Positions 17,826 to 26,668 of a DNA stretch of 33,337 nt are shown here, piece after piece (position 1 is the stretch's first letter; each line of letters begins with the position of its first letter). The notes under the pieces were generated by a model. That model was not told the origin of the DNA. It saw nothing but the letters and a program-made list of their open reading frames with translations, and did no database searches. This stretch comes from Pseudoalteromonas piscicida (lineage in GTDB: Bacteria; Pseudomonadota; Gammaproteobacteria; Enterobacterales; Alteromonadaceae). The translations under genes and the position numbers were made by a program. Location of the stretch: NCBI RefSeq assembly GCF_002744175.1, contig NZ_NKHF01000045.1:1-33337 (forward strand). Direction: 5' to 3'.

Positions 17826-20510
17826 TTAAAGCGTACGCTCTACCTGTACAGTTTCAAATACTTCGATTTGGTCACCGACTTTAACGTCGTTGTAGTTCTT
17901 AACACCGATACCACATTCCATACCGCTACGAACATCAGCAACGTCGTCTTTAAAGCGACGTAGTGACTCAAGTTCACCTTCGTAAATAACCACGTTATCA
18001 CGAAGTACACGGATTGGCGCGCTACGTTTAACCACACCTTCAGTTACCATACAACCTGCAACAGCACCGATCTTAGGTGACTTGAACACATCACGAACTT
18101 CAGCAAGACCGATGATCTCTTGCTTAAATTCTGGTGCAAGCATACCTGTCATTGCTTGTTTCACTTCTTCGATTAGGTTGTAGATAACGCTGTAGTAACG
18201 TAAATCTAGGTTTTCAGCCTCAATCACTTTACGCGCAGAAGCATCAGCACGTACGTTAAAGCCTACAATGATAGCGTTCGATGCAGCTGCAAGTGTTGCA
18301 TCAGTCTCAGTGATACCACCAACACCAGAACCTACAATCTTCACTTTCACTTCGTCTGTAGACAGTTTAGTCAACGAGTCCGCAATCGCTTCGATTGAAC
18401 CTTGAACGTCCGCTTTCAGTACGATGTTCACTTCTGATACATCGCCTTCAGTCATGTTAGAGAACATGTTCTCAAGCTTCGCTTTCTGCTGACGTGCTAG
18501 CTTCACTTCGCGGAACTTACCTTGACGATATAGTGCTACTTCACGAGCTTTACGCTCATCACGAACAACAGTTGCTTCGTCACCTGCTGCAGGAACACCA
18601 GATAAACCTAGGATTTCTACAGGGATTGAAGGACCAGCAGTCTTGATTTCTTTACCATTTTCGTCACGCATTGCACGAACACGGCCATACTCTAAACCAC
18701 ACAGAACGATGTCGCCTTGATTTAGCGTACCAGATTGAACAAGTACTGAAGCAACAGGACCACGGCCTTTATCAAGACGTGATTCTATTACCACACCCGA
18801 TGCCATACCTTCTTTAGAGGCTTGTAGCTCTAGTAGTTCAGATTGCATCAAGATAGCTTCAAGTAAGTCATCAATACCAAGACCTGTCTTCGCAGAGATA
18901 TGAACAAACTGAGTTTCGCCGCCCCAATCTTCTGGGATAACGTCTAGTTGCGCTAGTTCATTCTTAACGCGGTCAGGGTCGATACCCTCTTTGTCCATCT
19001 TGTTAACAGCAACAATAAGTGGCACTTCAGCAGCTTTTGCGTGCTGTACCGCTTCTTTTGTCTGAGGCATTACACCATCGTCCGCTGCAACAACAAGTAC
19101 AACGATATCAGTTGCTTTGGCACCACGAGCACGCATCGAAGTAAACGCCGCGTGTCCCGGAGTATCAAGGAAAGTGACCATGCCACTGTCCGTTTCAACG
19201 TGATATGCACCAATGTGCTGAGTAATACCACCGGCTTCGCCGTCTGCAACCTTCGCTTTACGGATATAGTCAAGCGTTGACGTTTTACCGTGGTCAACGT
19301 GACCCATTACCGTAACAACCGGTGCACGAGGCTCAAGAGAACCTTCTTCGCTACGGTCGCTTAGTACTTTCTCTTCTAGCTCATTTTCTTTCACTAGAAC
19401 CACTTTGTGACCCATTTCTTCAGCAACTAACTGAGCAGTCTCTTGATCGATAACTTGGTTAATCGTAACCATGTCACCCATCTTCATCATCGTTTTAACG
19501 ACTTCAGCGCCTTTCACAGCCATACGAGACGCAAGCTCTGCTACCGTGATAGTTTCACTGATGCGCACTTCTTGTTTCACTTCTGCAGCTGGCTTTTGGA
19601 AACCGTGTTGCAATGAAGTTGGAGCCTTTAAGCGGCCTTTTTTGCCTTTATGCTTTCTAGCATTTGCTTCAGCTGCTTCATCTTTTGCTGACTTTTTCTT
19701 CTTCTTACGACGTGCGCTCTTTTCTTCGCGTGCATCAGACTCGTCTTCTGCTTCACGAGCGTAAGTTGAAGTTGTTAGGTGGTGATCGGCACTTTCTTCA
19801 CGACGAAGACGTTCTTCTTCTTCCGCTTTCCAACGTGCTTCGTTTTCTTCAGCTAGACGACGAGCTTCTTCTGCTTGACGTTTCGCCTCTTCTTCTGCCT
19901 TTTTCAGGGCTGCTGCTTCTGCTTCTTGACGCAGACGCTCAGCTTCTTGACGTTCTTTAATTTGTTGCGCGCTATCCACTTCTTTACTCTGCTTATCTTT
20001 GGCTTGACGTTCAGCATCAGCTTTTCGCTTCGCCTCTTCTTTAGCTTTGCGCTCGGCTTCCTCGTTGGCCTTGCGTTCCGCTTCTTCGCGCGCTTTGCGC
20101 TCCGCTTCTTCTTTGGCCTGTTGCTCAGCATCTTGCTGAGCCTTTAACTCTGCTTCTTTGCGCGCAGCTTCCTCTGCAGCTAAGCGTTCTTGCTCTTTTT
20201 GCTGCTCGATTGCGCTCTTTTTAACGTAAGTGCGCTTCTTACGGACTTCTACAGATACAGACTTTGCTTTACCAGACGAGTTAACACTTAACGTGCTTTT
20301 ACTCTTACGCTGTAGAGTCATACGCTCAGGGCCGGTTGAACCGGTGCCACCGTGTTGCTTGCTTAGGTGATCAAGCAACGTCGCCTTTTCGGATTCAGTA
20401 ACTTGGTCGCCCTCGGCTTTGGTGATCCCTGCATCTTTTAACTGTTGCAGTAATTTATCAACAGTTGTACCAATACTCTCGGCTAGTTTATTAATGCTCA
20501 CTTCTGCCAT
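17826..20510 (-). CDS. infB: Translation initiation factor IF-2
   Basis: 894 residues, close to E. coli IF2-1 (890). An IF2_N subdomain lies at residues 1-50, and a second IF2_N-like domain at about 315-372. Between them residues ~100-240 form an unusually regular Lys/Glu/Ala helix built on repeats of the type EEAERKA. The GTPase domain starts near 396 with GHVDHGKT at 403-410 and has DTPGHAAF and NKMDKEG. The C-terminal domains bind initiator tRNA, encoded upstream in the same transcription unit. Internal in-frame starts, which give shorter IF2 forms in E. coli, were not resolved. It begins 25 bases after nusA. Confidence 0.97.
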   Translation of the reverse strand: MAEVSINKLAESIGTTVDKLLQQLKDAGITKAEGDQVTESEKATLLDHLSKQHGGTGSTGPERMTLQRKSKSTLSVNSSGKAKSVSVEVRKKRTYVKKSAIEQQKEQERLAAEEAARKEAELKAQQDAEQQAKEEAERKAREEAERKANEEAERKAKEEAKRKADAERQAKDKQSKEVDSAQQIKERQEAERLRQEAEAAALKKAEEEAKRQAEEARRLAEENEARWKAEEEERLRREESADHHLTTSTYAREAEDESDAREEKSARRKKKKKSAKDEAAEANARKHKGKKGRLKAPTSLQHGFQKPAAEVKQEVRISETITVAELASRMAVKGAEVVKTMMKMGDMVTINQVIDQETAQLVAEEMGHKVVLVKENELEEKVLSDRSEEGSLEPRAPVVTVMGHVDHGKTSTLDYIRKAKVADGEAGGITQHIGAYHVETDSGMVTFLDTPGHAAFTSMRARGAKATDIVVLVVAADDGVMPQTKEAVQHAKAAEVPLIVAVNKMDKEGIDPDRVKNELAQLDVIPEDWGGETQFVHISAKTGLGIDDLLEAILMQSELLELQASKEGMASGVVIESRLDKGRGPVASVLVQSGTLNQGDIVLCGLEYGRVRAMRDENGKEIKTAGPSIPVEILGLSGVPAAGDEATVVRDERKAREVALYRQGKFREVKLARQQKAKLENMFSNMTEGDVSEVNIVLKADVQGSIEAIADSLTKLSTDEVKVKIVGSGVGGITETDATLAAASNAIIVGFNVRADASARKVIEAENLDLRYYSVIYNLIEEVKQAMTGMLAPEFKQEIIGLAEVRDVFKSPKIGAVAGCMVTEGVVKRSAPIRVLRDNVVIYEGELESLRRFKDDVADVRSGMECGIGVKNYNDVKVGDQIEVFETVQVERTL

Positions 20511-20535
20511 ACGTGATGTTACCTCCGCTAATAAA

Positions 20536-22035
20536 TTACTCTTCGCTGAACCAGCAAATGTTACGTGCAGCCATGATTAACTCACCAGCTTGCTCTTCAG
20601 ATAACTCAGAAATTTCAACTAAGTCATCAATACCTTGCTCAGCAAGATCTTCAAGTGTAACTATGCCTTTGCTTGCAAAAACATAAGCGGTATGACGCTC
20701 TAGTCCTTCCAGTGCAAGTAGGTCTTCTGCAGGTTCTGCATTTTCTAAACTTTCTTCGTCACGAAGTGCTTTCGTCGTTAGTGCATCTTTTGCACGACTA
20801 CGTAGCTCTTCAACTGTTTCTTCGTCTAGACCATCGATTTCTAAAAATTCAGCTACTGGTACGTAAGCTACTTCCTCAAGTGAAGAGAAACCTTCGTTAA
20901 TCAATAGTGCTGCAAAATCGTCGTCAATATCTAGGTTTTCAGTGAAAAGATTAACCAGTTTATCTGATTCTTCTGCGCTCTTACGCTCCATCTCTTCAAC
21001 AGTCATTACGTTTAGTTCCCAACCAGTAAGCTGGCTGGCTAAGCGTACGTTTTGGCCGTTACGACCAATCGCTTGCGCTAGGTTGTCTGCTTCAACAGCA
21101 ATTTCCATCGTGCGAGTGTCTTCATCCATTACGATTGAAGCAACTTCAGCTGGTGCCATTGCGTTAATAACAAACTGTGCTGGGTTATCATCGTAAAGCA
21201 CGATATCAACACGTTCACCGCCTAACTCAGAAGATACCGCTTGTACACGAGCTCCACGCATACCAACGCACGCACCTACTGGATCAATACGCTTGTCATT
21301 TGATTTTACAGCGATTTTCGCACGAGAGCCAGGGTCACGCGCGGCGCCTCTTAACTCAATCATCTCTTCGCCAATCTCTGGAACCTCAATACGGAATAGT
21401 TCCATTAACATTTCAGGCTTAGAGCGGGTTACAAATAGCTGTGCGCCACGAGCTTCTGGCTTCACTTCATATAATAGACCACGTACACGGTCACCCGGAC
21501 GGAAGCTTTCACGCGGTAACATATCTTCACGATAAATAACGGCTTCAGCGTTGTTACCTAGGTCGATAACAATTGCATCACGCGTTGCTTTTTTCACCAC
21601 ACCCGTTACTAACTCACCTTTTTGATCTTTATAAGCATCAACCACTAATGCACGTTCAGCTTCACGTACTTTTTGTACGATAACCTGTTTTGCCATCTGT
21701 GTTGTGATACGGTCAAACTTGATTGACTCAATTTGTTCTTCAACATAGTCACCAAGTTGAATCTCTGGCTCATCCACTTGCGCAGCTTCAAACGTGATTT
21801 CCGCATATGGGTTTTCTAGAGAACCATCTTCTTGTGGTTCAACGACTCTCCAACGACGGAACGTATCGTACTCACCCGTTTTACGGTCGATTGAAACGCG
21901 CACTTCGATTTCACCGTCGTGCTTCTTTTTTGTTGCTGTCGCTAGTGCGAACTCTAATGCTTCAAAAATCTTTTCTCTTGGGACTGCTTTTTCATTGGAA
22001 ACAGCTTCTGCCACCAACAATATTTCTTTTGCCAT
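20536..22035 (-). CDS. nusA: Transcription termination/antitermination factor NusA
   Basis: 499 residues. The N-terminal polymerase-binding domain begins [21 protein letters not shown]1 ([20 protein letters not shown]), KH1 and KH2 ([19 protein letters not shown], and [20 protein letters not shown]) follow, and then two acidic repeats at the C-terminus that in E. coli contact the alpha subunit and lambda N. The ATG at 22035 is chosen because it matches E. coli and has a GAGG site upstream; eleven further in-frame codons exist upstream but do not resemble the family. It follows rimP by 39 bases. Confidence 0.97.
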   Translation of the reverse strand: MAKEILLVAEAVSNEKAVPREKIFEALEFALATATKKKHDGEIEVRVSIDRKTGEYDTFRRWRVVEPQEDGSLENPYAEITFEAAQVDEPEIQLGDYVEEQIESIKFDRITTQMAKQVIVQKVREAERALVVDAYKDQKGELVTGVVKKATRDAIVIDLGNNAEAVIYREDMLPRESFRPGDRVRGLLYEVKPEARGAQLFVTRSKPEMLMELFRIEVPEIGEEMIELRGAARDPGSRAKIAVKSNDKRIDPVGACVGMRGARVQAVSSELGGERVDIVLYDDNPAQFVINAMAPAEVASIVMDEDTRTMEIAVEADNLAQAIGRNGQNVRLASQLTGWELNVMTVEEMERKSAEESDKLVNLFTENLDIDDDFAALLINEGFSSLEEVAYVPVAEFLEIDGLDEETVEELRSRAKDALTTKALRDEESLENAEPAEDLLALEGLERHTAYVFASKGIVTLEDLAEQGIDDLVEISELSEEQAGELIMAARNICWFSEE

Positions 22036-22074
22036 AGGTAATGCCTCGCTTGCCCTTGTCCTTCGCACTCAAAG

Positions 22075-22530
22075 TTAGAATTTTGCGATGATATTGGCAC
22101 GCTCAATGTTGCTTAACATCAGAATAAAATCCTGATTATCAACTTTCAACGTGATCATATCGCCATTAACTGCTACTAAGTCGCCTTTAAAGTTACGGCG
22201 ACCTTCTTGCGGAAGCTTGGTACGCAAGCGTACTTCCTCTCCCACTGCTGCCTCGTAATGAGCTTGTTTGAATAATGGTCTGTCAACACCGGGAGAAGAT
22301 ACTTCCAAACTATATTCGTTCGTAATCGGGTCTTCGACATCTAAAATAGCACTTACTTGACGACTCACTTCAGCACAATCATCAACATTAATGCCGTTTT
22401 CATGATCGATATACACGCGTAGTGTAGAGTGACGACCAGCTTGCACAAACTCAAGACCGAGTAATTCAAAGCCACATGCAGCAACTGCCGGCTCCAACAT
22501 TTCAGTCAAATCTTGCTCGAGTTTTGACAC
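22075..22530 (-). CDS. rimP: Ribosome maturation factor RimP
   Basis: 151 residues (E. coli 150). Assists late assembly of the 30S subunit. Typical segments are LEPAVAACGFELLGLEFVQA, DCAEVSRQVSAILDVEDPI and YSLEVSSPGVDRPLF. The start is a GTG at 22530 because a perfect GGAGGAG site (22535-22541) lies just before it; the in-frame ATG seven codons upstream would place that site inside the gene. The leader carries a terminator hairpin about 10 bases before the ribosome site. Confidence 0.95.
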   Translation of the reverse strand: MSKLEQDLTEMLEPAVAACGFELLGLEFVQAGRHSTLRVYIDHENGINVDDCAEVSRQVSAILDVEDPITNEYSLEVSSPGVDRPLFKQAHYEAAVGEEVRLRTKLPQEGRRNFKGDLVAVNGDMITLKVDNQDFILMLSNIERANIIAKF

Positions 22531-22549
22531 AGAACTCCTCCATACAAAC

Positions 22550-22569
22550 AAAAAAAGGGCTTAAAGCCC
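22550..22569 (-). terminator. Terminator/attenuator just before rimP
   Basis: On the minus strand GGGCTT-A-AAGCCC (22557-22569, in practice a 4-bp GGGC/GCCC stem with a 5-base loop) followed by seven T. It sits between metY and rimP, immediately before the rimP ribosome site. E. coli also has terminators between metY and rimP, which NusA influences. Confidence 0.7.
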
Positions 22570-22622
22570 CAAATCATAGCTGCTTGATCTTGGGCTCAGA
22601 ATACACCTTGCGCCAGATACAA

Positions 22623-22645
22623 CAACGCCCCGAACCAAGCGGGGC
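22623..22645 (-). other. GC-rich hairpin in the metY-rimP leader
   Basis: A perfect 8-bp stem (ACGCCCCG with CGGGGCGT) and a 7-base loop. On the minus strand it is followed by TGTTGT, a poor U-tract, so it could be a weak terminator, a pause site or a processing site. Confidence 0.55.
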
Positions 22646-22714
22646 GTCACACGAATAACAAACTGTGTGGCCAAAGGCCGTGCTTGGTTTGCGGGCTATC
22701 TCAGCCAAATTAAC

Positions 22715-22737
22715 CATCTGCAAGAAAAATGCAGATG
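22715..22737 (-). other. Hairpin in the metY-rimP leader
   Basis: A perfect 8-bp stem (CATCTGCA with TGCAGATG) and a 7-base loop, followed on the minus strand by GTTAATTT. It lies directly after the tRNA terminator hairpin. Confidence 0.5.
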
Positions 22738-22740
22738 TTT

Positions 22741-22772
22741 AAACGCAAAACGCGCATTACAAAGAATGCGCG
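22741..22772 (-). terminator. Rho-independent terminator after metY
   Basis: A perfect 8-bp stem (CGCGCATT at 22751-22758 with AATGCGCG at 22765-22772), 6-base loop, then TTTTGCGTTT on the minus strand. It lies 25 bases after the tRNA 3' CCA end and should separate tRNA production from the protein genes, with readthrough feeding rimP-nusA-infB. Confidence 0.7.
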
Positions 22773-22797
22773 AAATCAAAGAACTCAATCTTTAACT

Positions 22798-22874
<77 letters not shown>

Positions 22875-23245
22875 CCAACACATAAAATTGTTTTACTTCT
22901 AATTTTAAAGAAGCGGCGCTCATAAACGCCTGACTCGCTCTACGATTTGAAAAAACCGCCGAGACGATGGCAATCATACCGGGAACTAAAAGACTCGGTG
23001 CCACTGCCTAAATATGTTGCGTATTATAAAGACACTATGGCTAGATAGCAACCTTGATTTAGAACTATCTTCCGACTATTCCTTTCGCGGCCGCCATACA
23101 CTCAACCACATGTACACACAACCGAGCAGCCCCCCAGCAAACTCATCAGACCACAACCAAAAAACCTACATTTTTATAACAAAATAAATACAAATACGCA
23201 TAATAGGAACGTGGTAACTATCAATGATTAAGGATGAAAAAACAC
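22875..23245. other. Intergenic region between metY and the carbonic anhydrase gene
   Basis: It holds the metY promoter and a leader of about 140 bases (22875-23015) whose role is unclear; only a weak CCGAG/CTCGG pairing (22959-22963 with 22994-22998) was seen. The part from 23052 to 23245, AT-rich at its right end, should carry the plus-strand promoter of the carbonic anhydrase gene, but no convincing -35/-10 pair was found. No tpiA/secG/tRNA-Leu, often found upstream of metY in relatives, is present. Confidence 0.6.
23023..23051 (-). promoter_or_regulatory. Sigma-70 promoter of the metY-rimP-nusA-infB unit
   Basis: On the minus strand TTGCTA (23046-23051), 17 bases, then a perfect TATAAT (23023-23028). 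The start should be near 23016, about 140 bases upstream of mature metY, so the tRNA would be cut from a precursor with a long 5' extension. Confidence 0.7.
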
Positions 23246-24025
23246 ATGAAGACAATAATTAATTCCAACAAATTGACAGCGTTGTCTATATTCAGTTTTG
23301 AAGCACTGGCAGCTCAATGTGAATCGGCAGGCCCCCAAGCCCCAAGAGATATAGACAGCTTACAAGGTCACAACAAACGTGTATTCGCAATGGCTCCTCC
23401 TAAAGAGAAGCTAAATCTGTGCAATATTCATTTTCATAAAAATGCGGAACACAAAGCAAAAGACTTCTCGCGGATTCCAGTCGCCTCAAAGCACGCTGGT
23501 TTCCAATGTAATGCCGCTACGACACTGACTGCAGCGGAACTAAAACCAACCCAAAGCAAAGTTTGCGGCAATGTTAAGCCAGGAGATACGATTGAAGTAC
23601 ATTGGGTGCACAGTTCTTGTGATGTTGAACCGGGTCCTACGCTCAGCGCTTGTCTCAACACACACTGTAGCAATCCAGATCTGCGAGTTGAAACACAAGT
23701 TTTTCTCGTGGTAAACGATGACAATGCCCTAGATTTCACTACATTGGATTACCAAGGGCTGACCAATGGATACCATCAGGCAGGCCCCCTTCCAACCAAT
23801 ACCGGTACACCAGTAGAATTTCTTGGTTCGACCACAGGGCCTAGCTACAACAATCAGCAATGCTCACCTCTTCAAGTTAGCTGGAGTGTGCGGCCAAGTT
23901 GCGCCAAGATCAGCATTAACAGCCTTGCACGTTGGTGCGAAAACAATCGATTCGAAGAAGACCACGCACATGGTATTCGTAAACTGGTGACTGACCCAAA
24001 ACTACTCGCCCCTATTAACCACTAA
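23246..24025 (+). CDS. Delta-class carbonic anhydrase, secreted
   Basis: 259 residues. The N-terminus (KTIINSNKLTALSIFSFEALA) looks like a short export signal, although a Glu in the hydrophobic part is unusual. The core has CNIHFHKNAEHK (His62, His64, His69) and TIEVHWVHSSCD (His119, His122), the pattern I associate with delta-class carbonic anhydrases, in which three His bind zinc. Many Cys (about 11 after the signal) suggest disulfides in the periplasm or outside. The reaction would be interconversion of CO2 and bicarbonate. The ATG at 23246 is preferred because the AAGG site abuts the first ATG (23234) with no spacing. Family assignment is from memory of the motifs. Confidence 0.72.
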   Translation: MKTIINSNKLTALSIFSFEALAAQCESAGPQAPRDIDSLQGHNKRVFAMAPPKEKLNLCNIHFHKNAEHKAKDFSRIPVASKHAGFQCNAATTLTAAELKPTQSKVCGNVKPGDTIEVHWVHSSCDVEPGPTLSACLNTHCSNPDLRVETQVFLVVNDDNALDFTTLDYQGLTNGYHQAGPLPTNTGTPVEFLGSTTGPSYNNQQCSPLQVSWSVRPSCAKISINSLARWCENNRFEEDHAHGIRKLVTDPKLLAPINH

Positions 24026-24042
24026 ATGCAAGGCATTACAAC

Positions 24043-24069
24043 GGTAGGTCACGCTTTTAGTGCCCTACC
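24043..24069 (+). other. Stem-loop after the carbonic anhydrase gene
   Basis: GGTAGG (24043-24048) pairs with CCTACC (24064-24069), and CAC with GTG just inside after one mismatch. It lies 18 bases after the stop codon, but no T-run follows, so it is at best a weak terminator. Confidence 0.4.
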
Positions 24070-24233
24070 ACACACTGCCATCTTAAATAGCGCCACATGG
24101 ATTGTTGCAAAGTAAGAAAAATCGCACAAAAAAATATCAAAAAGTCTCGCATTTATAAAAACCGACTATACTCAAGATTAGGCTAATTGTTTTGAGCAAA
24201 GGATCCGCTCTTCATCAGTGTGAAGAGGCGTCT

Positions 24234-24704
24234 ATGAGCATTACTCCATACCAATACCAACTATTAACTCAAACACTTGCGAGTATTCGGCCCAACTTTC
24301 ATGGCTTTTGTACCTCTTGGTATAACCAAATCCAACATTATGATTTGCGTATGCAGATCCCCACTAATGTGAGCCAGCTGATAGTTTGGGAGCATCAGAT
24401 ATTTGATTTTGTCCAAAACTGCGTGATGAGGCTGCCTCAACAATCTACCTTGTTGAATTTTCTGAGGCAGCAAAGAAGTACATTGCTTTTTATGGGCACA
24501 TCAGAGAAAGATATCAGTATTTTGCTTTTTACTTTCGTTACTACCTTGAAGGCTCATCTGGGTCGACATTTTACTTCTGCGGCAAAAAATGCGTGGAACA
24601 AAGCGTTGTTGCTGCTCGAAAACATGCTGCGGTTTGAGTTATTTAAAAAAACCAATGTGGTCGGTTTGCAGGAATTTAAGAATGCGCAGCAGCAAGCAAA
24701 TTAG
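24234..24704 (+). CDS. Globin-like protein without proximal histidine
   Basis: 156 residues, all helical, no signal peptide. Residues ~90-140 follow the globin/flavohemoglobin GH-helix pattern, with a conserved core of LG, FT, AW, A and LL at the right spacing (AHLGRHFTSAAKNAWNKAL). The F-helix position where heme-binding globins have His (QKHTSF in Hmp) reads RSTLLFMG, so the heme ligand is missing. This resembles non-heme sensor globins, but no output domain is attached. The ATG at 24234 is chosen because GAAGAGG lies 6-8 bases upstream; an in-frame TTG at 24192 is less likely. Function is unknown; the fold is an inference. Confidence 0.5.
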   Translation: MSITPYQYQLLTQTLASIRPNFHGFCTSWYNQIQHYDLRMQIPTNVSQLIVWEHQIFDFVQNCVMRLPQQSTLLNFLRQQRSTLLFMGTSEKDISILLFTFVTTLKAHLGRHFTSAAKNAWNKALLLLENMLRFELFKKTNVVGLQEFKNAQQQAN

Positions 24705-24791
24705 TGCCATGTTTAGGTTAGACAAACTCCACGTGACATCTGTAGCCTAGCTGATTAGACTTTCCTAAATTGTTTTATAGGAATGAGTGAA

Positions 24792-25304
24792 ATGCTTAGA
24801 ACTGTGATCTTGGCGTCGTCTATTACTTTGATGTTGAGTGGTTGTGATGTACTAGAAGATTCAAAGGCGCAAGTAGAAGCCCAGTATTTGTCTGAACATC
24901 AAGAGTTACAACAAGTAGTGGAGCAAATTCGCGACAAAGGGATCGCCTCAGTGCAGGCCTCTGCAGCAGCTGGTAGTGTTGCAGCCTGTGTTGCAAATAA
25001 CCTAGATGCTGACCCTATGGGTGCACTTATCGCAGTAGAAGGTGCATTACAAGACAGCGCAAACTTAAATGAGTTACTCAACTCGATTTCGCGATTAAGC
25101 CAACAAGAAATCTCTATTGAGCAATTCCCGGACTTACTGCAACAAGGGGCTGATACTGTTAGGTATCTAAAAACGCTGTTGGCACAGTACGACTTAACGG
25201 AATTAAAGCAGCAAGCCAGTGTGCTGTTAGAGCAAGGTCAGACCAAAACACAAGATGTTGGTGCACACCTTCGTGAACTCATCGAATCTTGTCAGGATAA
25301 CTGA
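24792..25304 (+). CDS. Small putative lipoprotein
   Basis: 170 residues. A clear lipoprotein signal MLRTVILASSITLMLSGC with the LSGC lipobox; the residue after Cys is Asp, which in Enterobacteriaceae would retain it in the inner membrane. The rest is helical and rich in Gln and Glu, with only two further Cys (in AACVANN and ESCQDN) that could form a disulfide. No family is recognised. The ATG at 24792 is chosen because the AGGA site (24779-24782) abuts the ATG at 24783 directly but is well spaced from this one. It lies 59 bases before the cryptochrome gene on the same strand, so it may share a transcript, but no functional link can be claimed. Confidence 0.65.
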   Translation: MLRTVILASSITLMLSGCDVLEDSKAQVEAQYLSEHQELQQVVEQIRDKGIASVQASAAAGSVAACVANNLDADPMGALIAVEGALQDSANLNELLNSISRLSQQEISIEQFPDLLQQGADTVRYLKTLLAQYDLTELKQQASVLLEQGQTKTQDVGAHLRELIESCQDN

Positions 25305-25363
25305 CCAATTTAGCGAGTACTTACGTATAGAGTCTTATTGTTCCGTGACTTAGAAGAGTAAAC

Positions 25364-26668
25364 GTGAAAATTGGACTCTATTTATTCGATAACGATTGCC
25401 GCTTGAGCGATAACCCTGCATTATCAAATCTGACCTCTTTGGTCGACAGCTTACTCTGCATCTATGTGCCAAGTAATAATGAGTGGACAACAGGCAAAGC
25501 TCATTTCAAACCATCTCCTGTCACCCAAGGTTACCGTGATAGTACGCTCTGGGCGCTACAGCAATCTTTAGTGGCACAAAATCAAGTGTTATATGTCATC
25601 AAAGAGAAAGATCCAATAACAACACTGCGCCAGATTGTTACCACGCTCGGTATCACCCATATTGGCCGTACGGTTCATCCAGGCTCTGATGAACATAAAG
25701 TGTGGTTAACCTTGCAAGACACTTTTCCCGATATTCATTTTAGCTCTGCCTATTCTGCTACCCTTTTTACGCCAGAGCAGCTGCCAATTGACTTAAATGA
25801 ATTGCCCCCAAGCTTTACACCGTTTAGGAAAAAAGTCGAAGATTTAGTACCAAGCAAGCCTGTGGCACCGCCAACGCTGCCGCCAGCCCCAATACATGTA
25901 CAGAACGTAACTGAATTTAAGCTCACCACAGAGTACGATGGCGCATTCCCAGCAGGCGAATCGCAAGCCCAGCAACAACTTAAGCGATACTTCAAGAGCA
26001 ATGCAGCAAAGTACTATAAAGAAACACGCAACGCGCTATTTGGTGAGCAGTTTTCAACCCAATTCAGTCCTATTCTAGCAACGGGTGCAATAAGCCCAAG
26101 ACAAATTAGACATGCGCTGACCCTATTTGAGCAGCAACATGGCGCGAATGAATCTACTTACTGGATTTGGTTTGAACTCTTGTGGCGTGAATACTTTCAC
26201 TGGTATGCATTGAAACATCAGCACAAGCTCTTTAGGTTTTCGGGAGTAAAGCATAAAAAACCACATACCAGCTTCTATCCCGAGCGCTTTCAAAAGTGGT
26301 GCCAAGGGCAAACGCCTAGCGCGCTGGTCAATGCGATTATGAACGAGTTAACAGAGACGGGCTGGATCTCCAATAGAGCAAGGCAAATAACCGCCAGTTA
26401 CCTTGTCAACGAATTACAGGTAGACTGGCGCTATGGCGCGGCATTTTTCGAGCAACACCTTATTGATTATGATGTCGCAGCGAACTGGGGTAACTGGCAA
26501 TACATCGCGGGCGTTGGCGCAGATCCACGAGGAGGACGCCACTTCAATGTCACCAAGCAACAGTCACTCTACGACCCACATGGCGAATACATCAAACGCT
26601 GGCAAGGCGCTGCTGGGCAACAATTAGACAGCAGAGACTACGTTGATTGGCCTTTAGGGAGTAAATAA
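25364..26668 (+). CDS. DASH-family cryptochrome
   Basis: 434 residues, normal for bacterial CryDASH. N-terminal alpha/beta photolyase domain (LYLFDNDCRLSDNPAL) and C-terminal helical FAD-binding domain with TGWISNRARQITASYLVNEL, DWRYGAAFFEQHLIDYDVAA and the closing NWGNWQYIAGVGADPRGGRH, all typical of DASH proteins. CryDASH enzymes repair cyclobutane pyrimidine dimers in single-stranded DNA using blue light and usually carry FAD and MTHF. The start is GTG, preceded by GAAGAG. The stop overlaps the start of the next photolyase gene by one base (TAATG). No light-responsive regulator lies nearby. Confidence 0.9.
   Translation: MKIGLYLFDNDCRLSDNPALSNLTSLVDSLLCIYVPSNNEWTTGKAHFKPSPVTQGYRDSTLWALQQSLVAQNQVLYVIKEKDPITTLRQIVTTLGITHIGRTVHPGSDEHKVWLTLQDTFPDIHFSSAYSATLFTPEQLPIDLNELPPSFTPFRKKVEDLVPSKPVAPPTLPPAPIHVQNVTEFKLTTEYDGAFPAGESQAQQQLKRYFKSNAAKYYKETRNALFGEQFSTQFSPILATGAISPRQIRHALTLFEQQHGANESTYWIWFELLWREYFHWYALKHQHKLFRFSGVKHKKPHTSFYPERFQKWCQGQTPSALVNAIMNELTETGWISNRARQITASYLVNELQVDWRYGAAFFEQHLIDYDVAANWGNWQYIAGVGADPRGGRHFNVTKQQSLYDPHGEYIKRWQGAAGQQLDSRDYVDWPLGSK

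Noticed and set aside
19471..20147. Several plus-strand open frames opposite the IF-2 charged helix
   Set aside because: Low-complexity antisense of Lys/Glu/Ala codons gives long Leu/Phe/Ser-rich frames without real coding signals.
23087..23094. NotI site GCGGCCGC in an intergenic region, as a possible cloning scar
   Set aside because: No vector or linker sequence flanks it; a chance occurrence is adequate.
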